Origin: Geodermatophilus africanus
Lineage (GTDB): Bacteria; Actinomycetota; Actinomycetes; Mycobacteriales; Geodermatophilaceae
Assembly (NCBI RefSeq): GCF_900107105.1
Contig: NZ_FNOT01000005.1
Coordinates: 228,320 to 292,319 of the forward strand
Length of the DNA: 64,000 bases
Direction of reading: 5' to 3'
This document shows, piece by piece, positions 7,783 to 17,352 of the stretch. The position numbers and the translations under genes were made by a program. A model generated the notes under the pieces. The model saw only the letters and a program-made list of their open reading frames with translations, had not been told where the DNA came from and did no database searches. How positions within the stretch are numbered: the stretch's first letter is position 1; every line of letters starts with the position of its first letter.

Positions 7783-10700
7783 TCACCCGCCCGCGCGGGC
7801 CACCCAGAACCGCGAGCCGGCCGGGCCCTCGACGCCCTCGCCGTCCCCGGGCTGCTGCGCGTGCACCCGGACGGCGAGCACCTCGTCGGCCACCTGCTCG
7901 CCGTGCTCGGTGAGCGCCTGCGCCATCTGCTCCCCCCCGGCCCCGTCCGCGGTCCACCACAGCTCGATGCGGTCGCTGACGGCCAGCCCGCCGTTCTTGC
8001 GGGCCTCCTGCACGAGTCGCACGGCCTCGCGGACCAAACCGGCCCGCTCGAGCTCCGGGGTCAGCGCCAGGTCCAGCGCGACGGTCAGCCCGCCGCCGCT
8101 GGCCACGGTCCAGCCCTCGCGCGGGGTCTCGGTGACGACCAGGTCGCCCTCCTGCAGCGGCACGGCCGCCCCGTCGACATCGATCGACGCCGTCCCGGCG
8201 CGGTAGGCGGCCACCAGGGCCGGCGCGTCGGCGGCGGCGACCGCCCTGGCCACCGCCTGCACCTGCCCGCCGAGCCGACGGCCGACCGCGCGGAAGTCGA
8301 CCTTGACGCTGACGTCGACCAGGTCGCCGCCGACGGAGGACAGGTCGGCGAGCTCCTGCACGTTGAGCTCGTCGGCCACCTCGGCGACCAGGTCGCGGGG
8401 CAGGTCCGCCCAGCCCGGCGCCGCCACGACCGCGCGCGCCAGCGGCTGGCGGGTGCGCACCCTGGCCGACGTGCGCGCCGAGCGGCCCAGCTCGACCAGC
8501 CGGCGTACCAGCGCCACCTGCTCGACCAGCGCGGCGTCCCGGGCGTATTCGTCGACCGCCGGCCAGGAGGCCAGGTGCACGCTGTCGACGGCATCCGCCA
8601 GACCAGGGGTAACTGCGCGGGACCAGACCTCCTCGGTGACGAACGGGGTGAATGGCGCCATCAGCCGGGTCAGCACGTCGAGCACCTCGTGCAGCGTGGC
8701 CAGCGCCGCCGGGTCGCCGTCCCAGAAGCGGCGCCGCGACCGGCGCACGTACCAGTTGGACAGGTCGTCGACGAACTGCGCGATCAGCCGGCCGGCGCCC
8801 TGCGTGTCGAAGTCCTCCATGGCCGCGGTGACGCCCTCGGTGACCTGCGCCAGGGTGGCCAGCGCCCAGCGGTCCAGCAGCGGCCGCTCGGCCGGCGCCG
8901 GGGCGGGACTCGCGGTCGGGTCCCAGCCGTTGGTCTCGGCGTACAGCGTGAAGAAGCTGGCGGTGTTCCAGTAGGTGAGCAGCACCTTGCGGACCACCTC
9001 GGACAGCGTCTCGTGCCCGACCCGGCGGGCGGACCACGGCGAGCCGCCGGCCAGCATGAACCAGCGGACGGCGTCGGCGCCGTGCCGGTCCATCAGCGGG
9101 ATCGGCTCCAGGATGTTGCCCAGGTGCTTGCTCATTTTCCGGCCGTCCTCGGCCAGGATGTGGCCCAGGCACAGCACGTTCTCGTACGAGTTCTCCTCGA
9201 ACACCAGCGTGCCGACGGCCATCAGCGAGTAGAACCAGCCGCGGGTCTGGTCGATCGCCTCGCAGATGAACTGCGCCGGGTAGGCCGCCTCGAACTCCGC
9301 CCGGTTGCGGTACGGCGCGCCCCACTGGGCGAACGGCATCGAGCCGGAGTCGTACCAGGCGTCGATGACCTGCGGCACCCGCCGGTAGGTGCCCTCCTCG
9401 CCGGGCCGCGTGAAGGTCACCTCGTCGATGAACGGCCGGTGGGGGTCCAGGTCGGACAGGTCGCGGCCGGTCAGCTGCGACAGCTCCGCCAGCGAGCCGA
9501 CCACGACCATCTGTGACGGATCCGCGTCGTTGCGCCAGACCGGCAGCGGCGTCCCCCAGTACCGGTCGCGCGACAGCGCCCAGTCGACGTTGTTGCGCAG
9601 CCAGTCGCCGTAGCGGCCCCACTGGATGTGCTCGGGGTGCCAGTGCGTCTTCTCGTTCTCGGCGAGCAGCTGGTCCTTCACCGCCGAGGTGCGGATGTAC
9701 CAGGACGGCTGCGCGTAGTACATGAGCGGCGTGTGGCAGCGCCAGCAGTGCGGGTAGCTGTGCTCGTACCGCTGCTCGCGCCACAGCACGCCACGGGCCT
9801 GCAGGTCCTCGACGAGGGCGGGGTCGGCGGCCTTGAAGAAGTGCCCGCCCACCAGGGGGACGTCGGCCAGGAAGTGCCCGGTCGCGTCGATCGGGTTCAC
9901 CACCGGCAGCCCGTAGCCCCGGCAGACGACGAGGTCGTCGGCGCCGAACGCGGGGGACTGGTGCACCAGCCCGGTGCCGTCGTCGGTGGTCACGTAGTCG
10001 GCCAGGACGACGAAGTGCGCGTCGACCGGCCGACCGTCGGGGCCCTCGGGGAACCCCACCAGGTCGAAGGGACGGCGGTAGTGCGTCCGCTCCCAGTCGC
10101 GGCCGGTGGTGCGGGCCAGCACCTCGACGTCGTCGGTGTCGCCGAACACCGAGGCGAGCAGGGGCTCGGCGACCACCAGCGTGTCCGCGCCGCGCCGGGC
10201 CACGAGGTAGGTGACGTCGGGGTTGACCGCGACCGCGGTGTTGCTGGGCAGCGTCCACGGCGTCGTCGTCCAGACGAGCAGGTCGGCCCTGCCGGCCCAC
10301 TCGCCGTCGGTGACCGGCAGCCGCACGTAGACCGAGGGGTCGGTGATCGACTCGTAGCCCTGGGCGACCTCGTGGTCGGACAGGCCGGTGCCGCAGCGCG
10401 GGCAGTAGGGCGCGACCCGGTGGTCCTCGACGAGCAGGCCCTTGCCGTGCACCTGCTTGAGCGACCACCAGACGCTCTCGATGTAGGCCGGGTCCATCGT
10501 CCAGTAGGCCGTGGACATGTCGACCCAGTAGCCCATCCGGCGGGTCAGGTCGCTGAAGGCGTCGACGTGCCGCATGACCGACTCGCGGCAGCGGGCGTTG
10601 AACTCGGCGATGCCGTAGCGCTCGATGTCGGGCTTGCCGGCGAAAGCGAGCTCCTGCTCGACGGCGATCTCCACGGGCAGGCCGTGGCAGTCCCAGCCGG

Positions 10701-10962
10701 CGCGGCGGGGCACGTGCCAGCCCCGCATGGTCTTGAACCGGGGGAAGACGTCCTTGAACGCGCGCGCCTCGATGTGGTGCGTGCCCGGGCGGCCGTTGGC
10801 GGTCGGCGGGCCCTCGTAGAAGTTCCACTGCGGCCGGCCGGCAGAGGCCTCGAGCGTGCGGGCGAAGACCTTGTCGGCCTCCCAGCGGCCCAGGACCTCC
10901 TGCTCCAGGGCGGGCAGGTCGACCTGAGGGGGCAGCGCGCGGAAGGGGCCGGGTGAGCTCAC
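7783..10962 (-). CDS. ileS: Isoleucyl-tRNA synthetase
   Basis: Class I aminoacyl-tRNA synthetase charging tRNA-Ile. The product has 1059 residues. The HIGH-type motif is GTHH at residues 60-63 (PTANGRPGTHH), the KMSKS-type motif is KMSKH near residue 609 (GRKMSKHLGN), and WDCHGLPVE and the editing-domain region follow in order. The long form and GTHH motif match the eukaryote-like clade of IleRS, known for natural mupirocin tolerance; that trait is inferred. Start GTG at 10962 is chosen because GGGAG lies about 9 bp upstream and the text before it is not conserved-looking. The gene is divergent from the antiporter gene. Only about 120 bp separate the two starts, and no T-box leader is present. 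Confidence 0.96.
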   Translation of the reverse strand: MSSPGPFRALPPQVDLPALEQEVLGRWEADKVFARTLEASAGRPQWNFYEGPPTANGRPGTHHIEARAFKDVFPRFKTMRGWHVPRRAGWDCHGLPVEIAVEQELAFAGKPDIERYGIAEFNARCRESVMRHVDAFSDLTRRMGYWVDMSTAYWTMDPAYIESVWWSLKQVHGKGLLVEDHRVAPYCPRCGTGLSDHEVAQGYESITDPSVYVRLPVTDGEWAGRADLLVWTTTPWTLPSNTAVAVNPDVTYLVARRGADTLVVAEPLLASVFGDTDDVEVLARTTGRDWERTHYRRPFDLVGFPEGPDGRPVDAHFVVLADYVTTDDGTGLVHQSPAFGADDLVVCRGYGLPVVNPIDATGHFLADVPLVGGHFFKAADPALVEDLQARGVLWREQRYEHSYPHCWRCHTPLMYYAQPSWYIRTSAVKDQLLAENEKTHWHPEHIQWGRYGDWLRNNVDWALSRDRYWGTPLPVWRNDADPSQMVVVGSLAELSQLTGRDLSDLDPHRPFIDEVTFTRPGEEGTYRRVPQVIDAWYDSGSMPFAQWGAPYRNRAEFEAAYPAQFICEAIDQTRGWFYSLMAVGTLVFEENSYENVLCLGHILAEDGRKMSKHLGNILEPIPLMDRHGADAVRWFMLAGGSPWSARRVGHETLSEVVRKVLLTYWNTASFFTLYAETNGWDPTASPAPAPAERPLLDRWALATLAQVTEGVTAAMEDFDTQGAGRLIAQFVDDLSNWYVRRSRRRFWDGDPAALATLHEVLDVLTRLMAPFTPFVTEEVWSRAVTPGLADAVDSVHLASWPAVDEYARDAALVEQVALVRRLVELGRSARTSARVRTRQPLARAVVAAPGWADLPRDLVAEVADELNVQELADLSSVGGDLVDVSVKVDFRAVGRRLGGQVQAVARAVAAADAPALVAAYRAGTASIDVDGAAVPLQEGDLVVTETPREGWTVASGGGLTVALDLALTPELERAGLVREAVRLVQEARKNGGLAVSDRIELWWTADGAGGEQMAQALTEHGEQVADEVLAVRVHAQQPGDGEGVEGPAGSRFWVARAGG

Positions 10963-11081
10963 GGGCCGATTCTCCCACCCCGCGCGACCCGGTTCGGGGG
11001 CCGCCGCCGGTGCACCCCCGGGTCGCACGGCGGTGCTGGCCTCGGGGTACGGGAGACTGCGGAGGTGGGCAGGGGCGCGCG

Positions 11082-12593
11082 GTGAACACGACGGTCACCG
11101 TCGCGCTCGCCGCGGGCGCGGTCGTCGTCCTCGTGGCGGCCGTGGCGCTCCGCCTGGCCGATCGCCTGGGTCTGCCCAGCCTGCTGCTGTACCTCGCGCT
11201 CGGGATCGCCCTCGGCGAGAGCGGACTCGGCGTCCAGTTCGAGGACTACCGCCTCACCCACACGCTGGCGTACGCCGCCCTCGTCGTCATCCTGGCGGAG
11301 GGCGGCCTCACGACCCGGTGGGGCGACGTGCGTCGGGCGATCGGGCCCGGGGTCGCGCTGTCCACCGTCGGCGTCGTGGTCAGCGTGGTGGTGACCGGGG
11401 CCGTCGGCGTCCTGGTCCTCGGCTACGACTGGGGCTTCGCGCTCCTGCTGGCCGCGGTCATCAGTTCCACCGACGCCGCCGCCGTCTTCGCGACCCTGCG
11501 GCGACTGCCCCTCCCGCGGCGGCTGGCCGCCTCCCTGGAGGCCGAGAGCGGCCTCAACGACGCCCCGGTCATCCTGCTCGTGACCGCGCTGGCCGAGGTG
11601 CTCACCGGGGAGGCGACGCAACCGTGGTGGCTGATCGGCCTGGTGGTGGCCGCCGAGCTCGCCGGGGGCGCCGTCATCGGGGTCGGCATCGGCTTCGGGG
11701 GCGCCGCGCTGCTGCGCCGGGTGGCGCTCCCCGTGGCCGGCTTCTACCCCCTGGCGACCCTCGCGCTCTGCGTGCTCGCGTACTCGTCGGCGACGCTCGC
11801 GCACACCTCGGGCTTCGTCGCGGTCTACCTCTGCGGCCTGGTGCTCGGCAACGCCGCGCTGCCGCACCGGGCGGCGAGCATCGGGTTCGCCGAGGGCATG
11901 GCCTCGCTGTCGCAGATCGGCCTGTTCGTCCTGCTGGGTCTGCTCGTGTCGCCGGGCCGGCTGTCCGACGCCGTGGGGCCGGCGCTCGTGGTGGGTGGCG
12001 CGCTGCTGCTGCTCGCCCGGCCGCTGTCGGTGGTGGCCAGCCTGGTGTGGTTCCGCTTCCCGTGGGCGCAGCAGGTGTTCATCTCCTGGGCGGGCCTGCG
12101 CGGGGCGGTGCCGATCGTCGCGGCCATCATCCCGTTGACCGAGCAGGTCCCGGGGGCGGCGACCGTGTTCGACACGGTGTTCGTGCTGGTCGTCGTCTTC
12201 ACGATCGTCCAGGGGTGGTCGCTGCCGTGGCTCGCGCGGCGGCTGCGGATCGCCACCCCTGTCACGCCCCGCGACGTGCAGGTCGAGTCCGCGCCGCTGG
12301 AGGAGTTGGACGCCGAGCTGATGCAGCTGACCGTCCCGGAGGGGTCCCGGCTGCACGGTGTCTACCTGCCGGAGCTGCGGCTGCCCGAGGACGCGGCGGT
12401 GGTCCTCATCGTGCGGGACGGCCGGTCGTTCGTGCCGGGCCCCACGACCCGCCTCATGCGCGGCGACCAGGCCCTGCTGGTGTCCGCGCGCGGGTCGCGG
12501 GCGGAGGCCGAGCGGCGGCTGCGCGCGGTCAGCCGGGCCGGCCGGCTGGCCAGCTGGCGCGGCGAGACCGGCGCCGCCACCCAAGTGGACTGA
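11082..12593 (+). CDS. CPA1 family K+/H+ or Na+/H+ antiporter with RCK C-domain
   Basis: The 503-residue product has about 12 hydrophobic helices over residues 5-400. The family's ion site AESGLNDAP and the SSTDAAAVFATLR segment just before it are present. The last 90 residues form a soluble TrkA-C (RCK_C) regulatory domain (LMQLTVPEGSRLHGVYLPEL), as in NhaP2/CvrA-type potassium/proton antiporters. It probably extrudes K+ or Na+ in exchange for protons. GTG at 11082 is favoured because the membrane domain begins immediately; a GGAGG at about 11061 is rather distant. It is divergent from ileS and convergent with mqo (28-bp gap). Substrate choice cannot be read from sequence. Confidence 0.88.
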   Translation: MNTTVTVALAAGAVVVLVAAVALRLADRLGLPSLLLYLALGIALGESGLGVQFEDYRLTHTLAYAALVVILAEGGLTTRWGDVRRAIGPGVALSTVGVVVSVVVTGAVGVLVLGYDWGFALLLAAVISSTDAAAVFATLRRLPLPRRLAASLEAESGLNDAPVILLVTALAEVLTGEATQPWWLIGLVVAAELAGGAVIGVGIGFGGAALLRRVALPVAGFYPLATLALCVLAYSSATLAHTSGFVAVYLCGLVLGNAALPHRAASIGFAEGMASLSQIGLFVLLGLLVSPGRLSDAVGPALVVGGALLLLARPLSVVASLVWFRFPWAQQVFISWAGLRGAVPIVAAIIPLTEQVPGAATVFDTVFVLVVVFTIVQGWSLPWLARRLRIATPVTPRDVQVESAPLEELDAELMQLTVPEGSRLHGVYLPELRLPEDAAVVLIVRDGRSFVPGPTTRLMRGDQALLVSARGSRAEAERRLRAVSRAGRLASWRGETGAATQVD

Positions 12594-12621
12594 GTCACCG
12601 TCGGCCGGTACGACCGATCAC

Positions 12622-14115
12622 TCAGCCGTTGAGCTCCAGGGTCTGCATCGTGTCGGCGCGGACCTCGGCCAGCAGCGCCCGGTCCTCGTTGAGCCGGTGG
12701 CCGTAGGAGGGGATGACCTCCTGCAGCCTCGGGCGCCAGGCGGCGATCCGGTCCGGGAAGCAGCGCTCCAGCACGGTGAGCATCGCCGAGACGGCGGTCG
12801 AGGCGCCGGGGGAGGCGCCGAGCAGGCCGGCGATCGTCCCCTCGCCGCCGACGACGAGCTCGGTGCCGAACTGCAGGACGCCGCGGCCGGTCGCCCGGTC
12901 GCGCTTGATGACCTGCACCCGCTGACCGGCGGTGACCATGTCCCAGTCCTGCTGCTCGGCCAGCGGCACGAACGCGGTGAGGGTCGTGTGCCGGGCGCTG
13001 CGCGACTGGAGCAGCTCACCGATCAGGTAGCGGGTCAGCGCCAGCTCGGCGCGGGCGACGCCGAGCATCGAGCCGAAGTTGTCCGGCTTGACGCTCAGCG
13101 GCAGGTCGAAGACCGACCCGGCCTTGAGGAACCTCGGGGAGAAGCCGGCGTAGGGCCCGAACAGCAGCGAGTGGTCGCCGTCGATGAGCCGCAGGTCCAG
13201 GTGCGGCACCGACATCGGCGGGGCGCCGACGGCGGCCTGGCCGTAGACCTTGGCCTGGTGCGCGGAGACCAGCTCGGGGGAGCCGGTGCGCAGGAACATG
13301 CCGCTGACCGGGAAGCCGCCGAAGCCGCGGATCTCGGGGATGGCGGCCTTCTGCAGCAGCGGCAGCGCGCCACCGCCGGCCCCGACGAACAGGAACCGGG
13401 TGCGGACGGTGCGCTCCTCGCCGCTCGCGGTGTCGCGCACGGTCACGGTCCAGCGACCGTCGTCCCGCCGCTCGAGGTCGGTGACCCGCTGGTTGACGTG
13501 CACGTGCACGCCCCGCTCCTCGGCCGCGTCGAACAGCAGCCGGGTCAGCGACCCGAAGTCGACGTCGGTGCCCGCGGCCGACCGGGTCGCGGCCACCACC
13601 TGGTCGGCGGGGCGCCCGGCCATCACCAGCGGCAGCCACCGGGCCATGACGGCGGCGTCGTCGGTGTACTCCAGGCCCTCGAACACCGGCTGCGCGGACA
13701 TCGCCCGGTGGCGGGTGCGCATGTAGGTGCGGCCGGCCTCGCCGGTCACGAAGCTGACGTGCGGCACCGGGGTGATGAAGTCCTTGGGTGAGCCGGTCAG
13801 CCCCGCGCGGACCAGGTGCGACCAGAACTGCCGCGACACCTGGAACTGCTCGTTGATCGTCACGGCCTTGGTGACGTCGACCGACCCGTCCCCGGCGGCC
13901 GGCGTGTAGTTGAGCTCGCACAGCGCCGCGTGGCCGGTCCCCGCGTTGTTCCACGGGCCGGAGCTCTCGCCGGCCACCGCGGGCCCGGACTCGAAGACGG
14001 TGACGCTCCAGTCCGGGGCGACGACACCGAGCAGCGACGCCAGGGTCGCGCTCATGACGCCACCGCCCACGAGGACTACGTCGGGGTCGGTGGCGGGGGC
14101 GAGATCGGTGGACAC
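12622..14115 (-). CDS. mqo: Malate:quinone oxidoreductase
   Basis: Membrane-associated FAD enzyme that oxidises malate to oxaloacetate and reduces quinone, replacing or supplementing malate dehydrogenase. The 497 residues match the Mqo family end to end: FAD-binding VVLVGGGVMSATLASLL at 13-29, the signature AGTGHAALCELNYTP, then GAGGGALPLLQ, FPVSGMFLR and the C-terminal SPGASTAVSAML. Start GTG at 14115 follows a weak GGAAGG. The gene is transcribed away from lspA; the region between them (14116-14352) must carry both promoters. Convergent with the antiporter gene. Confidence 0.97.
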   Translation of the reverse strand: MSTDLAPATDPDVVLVGGGVMSATLASLLGVVAPDWSVTVFESGPAVAGESSGPWNNAGTGHAALCELNYTPAAGDGSVDVTKAVTINEQFQVSRQFWSHLVRAGLTGSPKDFITPVPHVSFVTGEAGRTYMRTRHRAMSAQPVFEGLEYTDDAAVMARWLPLVMAGRPADQVVAATRSAAGTDVDFGSLTRLLFDAAEERGVHVHVNQRVTDLERRDDGRWTVTVRDTASGEERTVRTRFLFVGAGGGALPLLQKAAIPEIRGFGGFPVSGMFLRTGSPELVSAHQAKVYGQAAVGAPPMSVPHLDLRLIDGDHSLLFGPYAGFSPRFLKAGSVFDLPLSVKPDNFGSMLGVARAELALTRYLIGELLQSRSARHTTLTAFVPLAEQQDWDMVTAGQRVQVIKRDRATGRGVLQFGTELVVGGEGTIAGLLGASPGASTAVSAMLTVLERCFPDRIAAWRPRLQEVIPSYGHRLNEDRALLAEVRADTMQTLELNG

Positions 14116-14284
14116 GACGGCCTTCCGGCTCAGGGAGAGGGTGCTTCTCCGACATCGACCAGCGGACCTACGAACATGTCACTCCCCGTGGTGGGATGCC
14201 CCGCACACCGCGATGAGATGGATCACACCGGAGCCGAGGTGCGGTCCGGCGCGATGGGCGGCCGGGGCGCTCGACGCGCGCCGC

Positions 14285-14290
14285 TATGGT
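14285..14290 (+). promoter_or_regulatory. -10 box upstream of lspA
   Basis: TATGGT lies 63-68 bp before the proposed lspA start. Initiation near 14297 would exclude the in-frame ATG codons at 14218 and 14254 from the mRNA, which bears on the lspA start choice. Confidence 0.4.
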
Positions 14291-14352
14291 CGGTCGGGAC
14301 GGCCCCACCGGCCGGCGCCGGCCCCCGCCAGGCCATCGACCGAGGAGCCCTG

Positions 14353-14964
14353 CTGCCCAGACCGAGCGACGCCCCGGACGGACCGCGCGATCCCCAGGAC
14401 GGCGCCGTCGCGTCGTCCGGCGCGCCCGGACGGCGTCCCCGCACCCGGCTGCTCCTCCTGCTCGCGCTGGCGGTGCTGGCCCTGGACCTGGGCACCAAGC
14501 TGCTCGTCGTCGCCACGATCGGGCGCGGGGCCGACATCCGGCTGCTCGGCGGGGCGCTGTACCTGACGCACACCCGCAACACCGGCGCGGCGTTCTCCTT
14601 CGCCGAGGGCTTCACCGTGGTCTTCACGCTCATCGCCGTCGTGGTCGCGGTGGTCATCGTGCGCACGGCACGGCGGCTGTTCTCCACCGGCTGGGCCGTC
14701 GCGCTCGGCCTGGTGCTCGGCGGCGCGGTGGGCAACCTCGTCGACCGGGTCTTCCGCGAGCCGGGCTTCCTGCGCGGTGGCGTCGTCGACTTCATCTCGG
14801 TGTTCGCGCCGGACGGCGAGTTCTACCCGGTCTTCAACATCGCCGACTCCGCCATCGTCTGCGGGGGCCTGCTGGGCGTGGTCCTCGCGCTGCGCGGCAT
14901 CGAGTTCGACGGCACCCGCAGCACCGGCGGCCGCGCCGGGGGCGACGCCCCGGCGCGCGACTGA
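14353..14964 (+). CDS. lspA: Lipoprotein signal peptidase (signal peptidase II)
   Basis: LspA cleaves the signal peptide of prolipoproteins after Lgt has lipidated the cysteine. Four hydrophobic helices, the NTGAAFS motif (76-82) and the catalytic aspartates Asp146 (GGVVDFISV) and Asp165 (FNIADSA) are present; their 19-residue spacing matches the family. The start is unusual. No ATG/GTG/TTG lies close to the first helix; the best Shine-Dalgarno (CGAGGAG, 14341-14347) precedes two CTG codons at 14350 and 14353. Conventional ATG codons at 14254 and 14218 would add over 30 non-conserved residues upstream of a likely promoter. With CTG at 14353 the protein is 203 residues, normal for actinobacteria. 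Function is secure; the start is moderate. Confidence 0.9.
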   Translation: MPRPSDAPDGPRDPQDGAVASSGAPGRRPRTRLLLLLALAVLALDLGTKLLVVATIGRGADIRLLGGALYLTHTRNTGAAFSFAEGFTVVFTLIAVVVAVVIVRTARRLFSTGWAVALGLVLGGAVGNLVDRVFREPGFLRGGVVDFISVFAPDGEFYPVFNIADSAIVCGGLLGVVLALRGIEFDGTRSTGGRAGGDAPARD

Positions 14965-15035
14965 AGGAGGACGCCGCGTCCCCCATCCCTCGCACGCTCG
15001 GGACGGGCCCTTGACGCGGGGCCGTTCCAGCACCT
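14965..15035 (+). repeat. Palindromic 3'-end repeat, copy 4
   Basis: It begins at the lspA stop. Here the arms are CCGCGTC (14974-14980) and GACGCGG (15013-15019), a different sequence from the other copies but still paired, around the common core CCCTCGCACGCTCGG. It ends CCGTTCCAGCACCTCAC like copy 3. Confidence 0.7.
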
Positions 15036-15084
15036 CACCACGCCCGGGCGGTGCTGCGCGGGCCGTGTCGCCGCGACGGTCAGA

Positions 15085-16044
15085 ATGGACGCCGTGAGCA
15101 CCCCCGCCGGCCAGCACCGTGCACTCCCGGTGCCCGACGGGCTCGAGGGGCAGCGCGTCGACCAGGCGCTGTCCCGGCTCTTCGGCCTCTCCCGCGGTGC
15201 GGCCGCCGACCTCGCCGACGAGGGCCGGGTCGTCCTCGACGGGCGGGTCCGCGGCAAGGGCGACCGGGTGAGCGGCGGCAGCTGGCTGGAGGTCGAGCTG
15301 CCCCCGCCATCACATGCCCACCCATCCCGGCTCCTCCCGCCCGAGCCGGTCCCGGGCCTGACCGTCGTCCACGACGACGACGACATCGTCGTGGTCGACA
15401 AGCCCGTCGGCGTCGCCGCGCACCCCAGCCCCGGCTGGGAGGGACCCACCGTGGTCGGCGGGCTGGCCGCCGCGGGGTACCGCATCGCCACGTCCGGCGC
15501 GGCCGAGCGGCAGGGCGTCGTCCACCGGCTCGACGCCGGGACGACGGGGCTGATGGTGGTGGCCAAGAGCGAGCGGGCTTACACCGCGCTCAAGGCGGCG
15601 TTCAAGCAGCGCACCGTCGAGAAGGGCTACGCCGCCCTCGTCCAGGGCCACCCGGACCCCTCCCGCGGCACGATCGACGCGCCCATCGACCGGCACCCGA
15701 AACACGACTGGAGGTTCGCCGTCGTCCAGGGTGGTCGCCCGTCGGTGACCCACTACGAGGTGGTCGAGGCCTTCCCGGCCGCCAGCCTGGTCGACATCCG
15801 GCTGGAGACCGGCCGCACCCACCAGATCCGGGTGCACTTCTCCGCGCTGCGCCACCCCTGCGTCGGCGACACCACGTACGGCGCCGACCCGACGCTGGCC
15901 GCCCGGCTCGGCGTCTCCCGGCAGTGGCTGCACGCCGCCCGGCTGGGCATCCCGCACCCGGCCGACGGCTCCTGGACGAAGTTCACCAGCCCCTTCCCGC
16001 CCGACCTGGCCGGCGCGCTCGACATCCTGCGCGCCGAGTCCTGA
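15085..16044 (+). CDS. RluD-family 23S rRNA pseudouridine synthase
   Basis: The 319-residue enzyme isomerises uridine to pseudouridine in RNA, probably 23S rRNA. An S4 RNA-binding domain occupies about residues 20-75 ([20 protein letters not shown]), followed by the synthase domain with the catalytic motif [13 protein letters not shown]; Asp150 is the nucleophile. [13 protein letters not shown] and [11 protein letters not shown] complete the family pattern. ATG at 15085 and GTG at 15094 are both possible starts. The gene following lspA is the standard order in actinobacteria and many other bacteria. The exact target uridines are not predictable here. Confidence 0.93.
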   Translation: MDAVSTPAGQHRALPVPDGLEGQRVDQALSRLFGLSRGAAADLADEGRVVLDGRVRGKGDRVSGGSWLEVELPPPSHAHPSRLLPPEPVPGLTVVHDDDDIVVVDKPVGVAAHPSPGWEGPTVVGGLAAAGYRIATSGAAERQGVVHRLDAGTTGLMVVAKSERAYTALKAAFKQRTVEKGYAALVQGHPDPSRGTIDAPIDRHPKHDWRFAVVQGGRPSVTHYEVVEAFPAASLVDIRLETGRTHQIRVHFSALRHPCVGDTTYGADPTLAARLGVSRQWLHAARLGIPHPADGSWTKFTSPFPPDLAGALDILRAES

Positions 16045-16075
16045 CGCCGGTGCCAGCGAGCCCGCGAGCCCGGCC

Positions 16076-16873
16076 GTGACCGCGGTCGGCCTGCCCGACT
16101 CGCTCGCCGACCTCGGCCCGGCCGCGCTGTCCGCGGTCGTCGTCGCCGGCTACCTGGTGGTCGGCGAGCCGGTGGTCGGGCACGTGCTGCACCGGCGCTT
16201 CGAGGGCCGGCTGCGCACCGACGCGGGCGCCCGGCGGTCCTTCTACGCCCGGCTGCTGGTGCTCGAGTGGGGACTCGCGCTGCTGGCCCTGGTCGTGTGG
16301 CTGTCCGCGCCCGGGGTGGACGCCGCGGCCGTGGGCCTGCGCTGGCCGCAGGCCTGGCCCGGGCCGGTCGCCGTCGCGGCCACCGTGCTGGTCCTCGGCT
16401 TCGTCGTCGTCTCCACCCGCGCGCTGCGCTCGGGCGCCCTGGCGCAGGTGGCGGCCGAGCTGCGCCGGCCGGGGGAGGGGCGGCACGCCGAGCCCGCCGT
16501 GCACGCCACGCTGGCGCTGCTGCCGCGGACGACGGCGGAGCGGCGGCTGTTCACGCTGGTGGGGGTCACCGCCGGCGTCTGCGAGGAGTGGCTCTACCGC
16601 GGCTTCCTGCTCGCCGTCGTCGCCGCGGTCGGCGGGGGCGGGCTGCCGGAGCCGGCGCTGGTCGCGATCGGTGCGCTGACGTTCGGGCTGGCGCACGCCT
16701 ACCAGGGGCTCGCGGGCATCGTGAGCACCGGCGTCCTCGGCGGGGTCATGGCCGGGCTGTACCTCGGCACCGGGTCGCTGCTGCTGCCCGTCGTCCTGCA
16801 CGCGCTGGTCGACCTGCGCTTCCTGCTGGTGCCGACCTCGGCGATCCCCGACGTCGCCCGGCGGCCCGCGTGA
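16076..16873 (+). CDS. CPBP family intramembrane metalloprotease
   Basis: The 265-residue polytopic membrane protein has the Abi/CPBP (Rce1-like) signatures: EEWLYRGF with Glu170, Glu171 and Arg175, a second motif FGLAHAYQG carrying a His, and HALVDLRFLLV near the end. These residues form the glutamate/histidine active site in the family. Members cleave prenylated proteins, act in bacteriocin self-immunity or serve unknown roles; the substrate here is unknown. Start GTG at 16076. The stop overlaps the next gene's start by 4 bp (GTGA), so the two are translationally coupled. Confidence 0.85.
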   Translation: MTAVGLPDSLADLGPAALSAVVVAGYLVVGEPVVGHVLHRRFEGRLRTDAGARRSFYARLLVLEWGLALLALVVWLSAPGVDAAAVGLRWPQAWPGPVAVAATVLVLGFVVVSTRALRSGALAQVAAELRRPGEGRHAEPAVHATLALLPRTTAERRLFTLVGVTAGVCEEWLYRGFLLAVVAAVGGGGLPEPALVAIGALTFGLAHAYQGLAGIVSTGVLGGVMAGLYLGTGSLLLPVVLHALVDLRFLLVPTSAIPDVARRPA

Positions 16874-17292
16874 ACGCCCGGCTCGCCACGGCCGCGGACT
16901 GGCCGGTGGTGGCGGCGCTGCGCACCCGCGTCTTCGTCGAGGAGCAGGGCGTGCCCGCCGAGATGGAGCAGGACGTGCACGACGCCACCGCCGTGCACGC
17001 CCTGGCCGAGGACGACGAGGGCCGCGTGGTGGCCACCGGGCGGCTGCTGGTCCGCGACGGCCGGGCGGTCATCGGCCGGATGGCGGTCGACGCCGCGGCG
17101 CGCGGGCACGGGTACGGCGCCGCCGTCCTCGCCGAGTTGCAGCGGCAGGCCGCCGCGCTGGGCCTGGCCGAGGTGGAGCTGCACGCGCAGCTCACCGCCC
17201 GGGGCTTCTACGAGCGGGCCGGCTACACCGCGGTCGGGGACGTGTACGAGGAGGCCGGCATCTCGCACCTCACCATGCGCAAGCGATTGTGA
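16870..17292 (+). CDS. GNAT family N-acetyltransferase (ElaA-like)
   Basis: The 140-residue protein is a compact GNAT acyltransferase. The N-terminal segment LRTRVFVEEQGVPAEMEQD is typical of the ElaA/YitI group, and the acetyl-CoA loop RMAVDAAARGHGYGAAVL (an R/Q-x-x-G-x-G/A variant) is present. GFYERAGYTAVGDVYEEAGI closes the fold in the common pattern. The GTG start overlaps the upstream CPBP protease stop as GTGA. Its acceptor substrate is unknown. A palindromic repeat begins at the stop. Confidence 0.85.
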   Translation: MNARLATAADWPVVAALRTRVFVEEQGVPAEMEQDVHDATAVHALAEDDEGRVVATGRLLVRDGRAVIGRMAVDAAARGHGYGAAVLAELQRQAAALGLAEVELHAQLTARGFYERAGYTAVGDVYEEAGISHLTMRKRL

Positions 17293-17352
17293 GCGGCCCC
17301 CTGCAGGGGCCCGCCGCGAGCCTGCGAGGGTGGGGGCAGGGGGTCCTTCCCG
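17293..17352 (-). repeat. Palindromic 3'-end repeat, copy 5
   Basis: It lies in reverse orientation relative to copies 1-4, immediately after the GNAT stop. Arms GGCCCCCTGC (17295-17304) and GCAGGGGGTCC (17336-17346) form a fourth stem-sequence variant; the core CGCGAGCCTGCGAGGG is the reverse complement of the common core. The remaining 200 bp up to dnaE hold no recognisable gene, only a GAGGAG Shine-Dalgarno near 17536. Confidence 0.7.

Noticed and set aside
10963..11081. Possible T-box leader for ileS
   Set aside because: Many actinobacterial ileS genes have one, but only about 120 bp separate the divergent starts, no specifier loop can be placed, and no GGGTGGTACCGCG-type T-box sequence is present.
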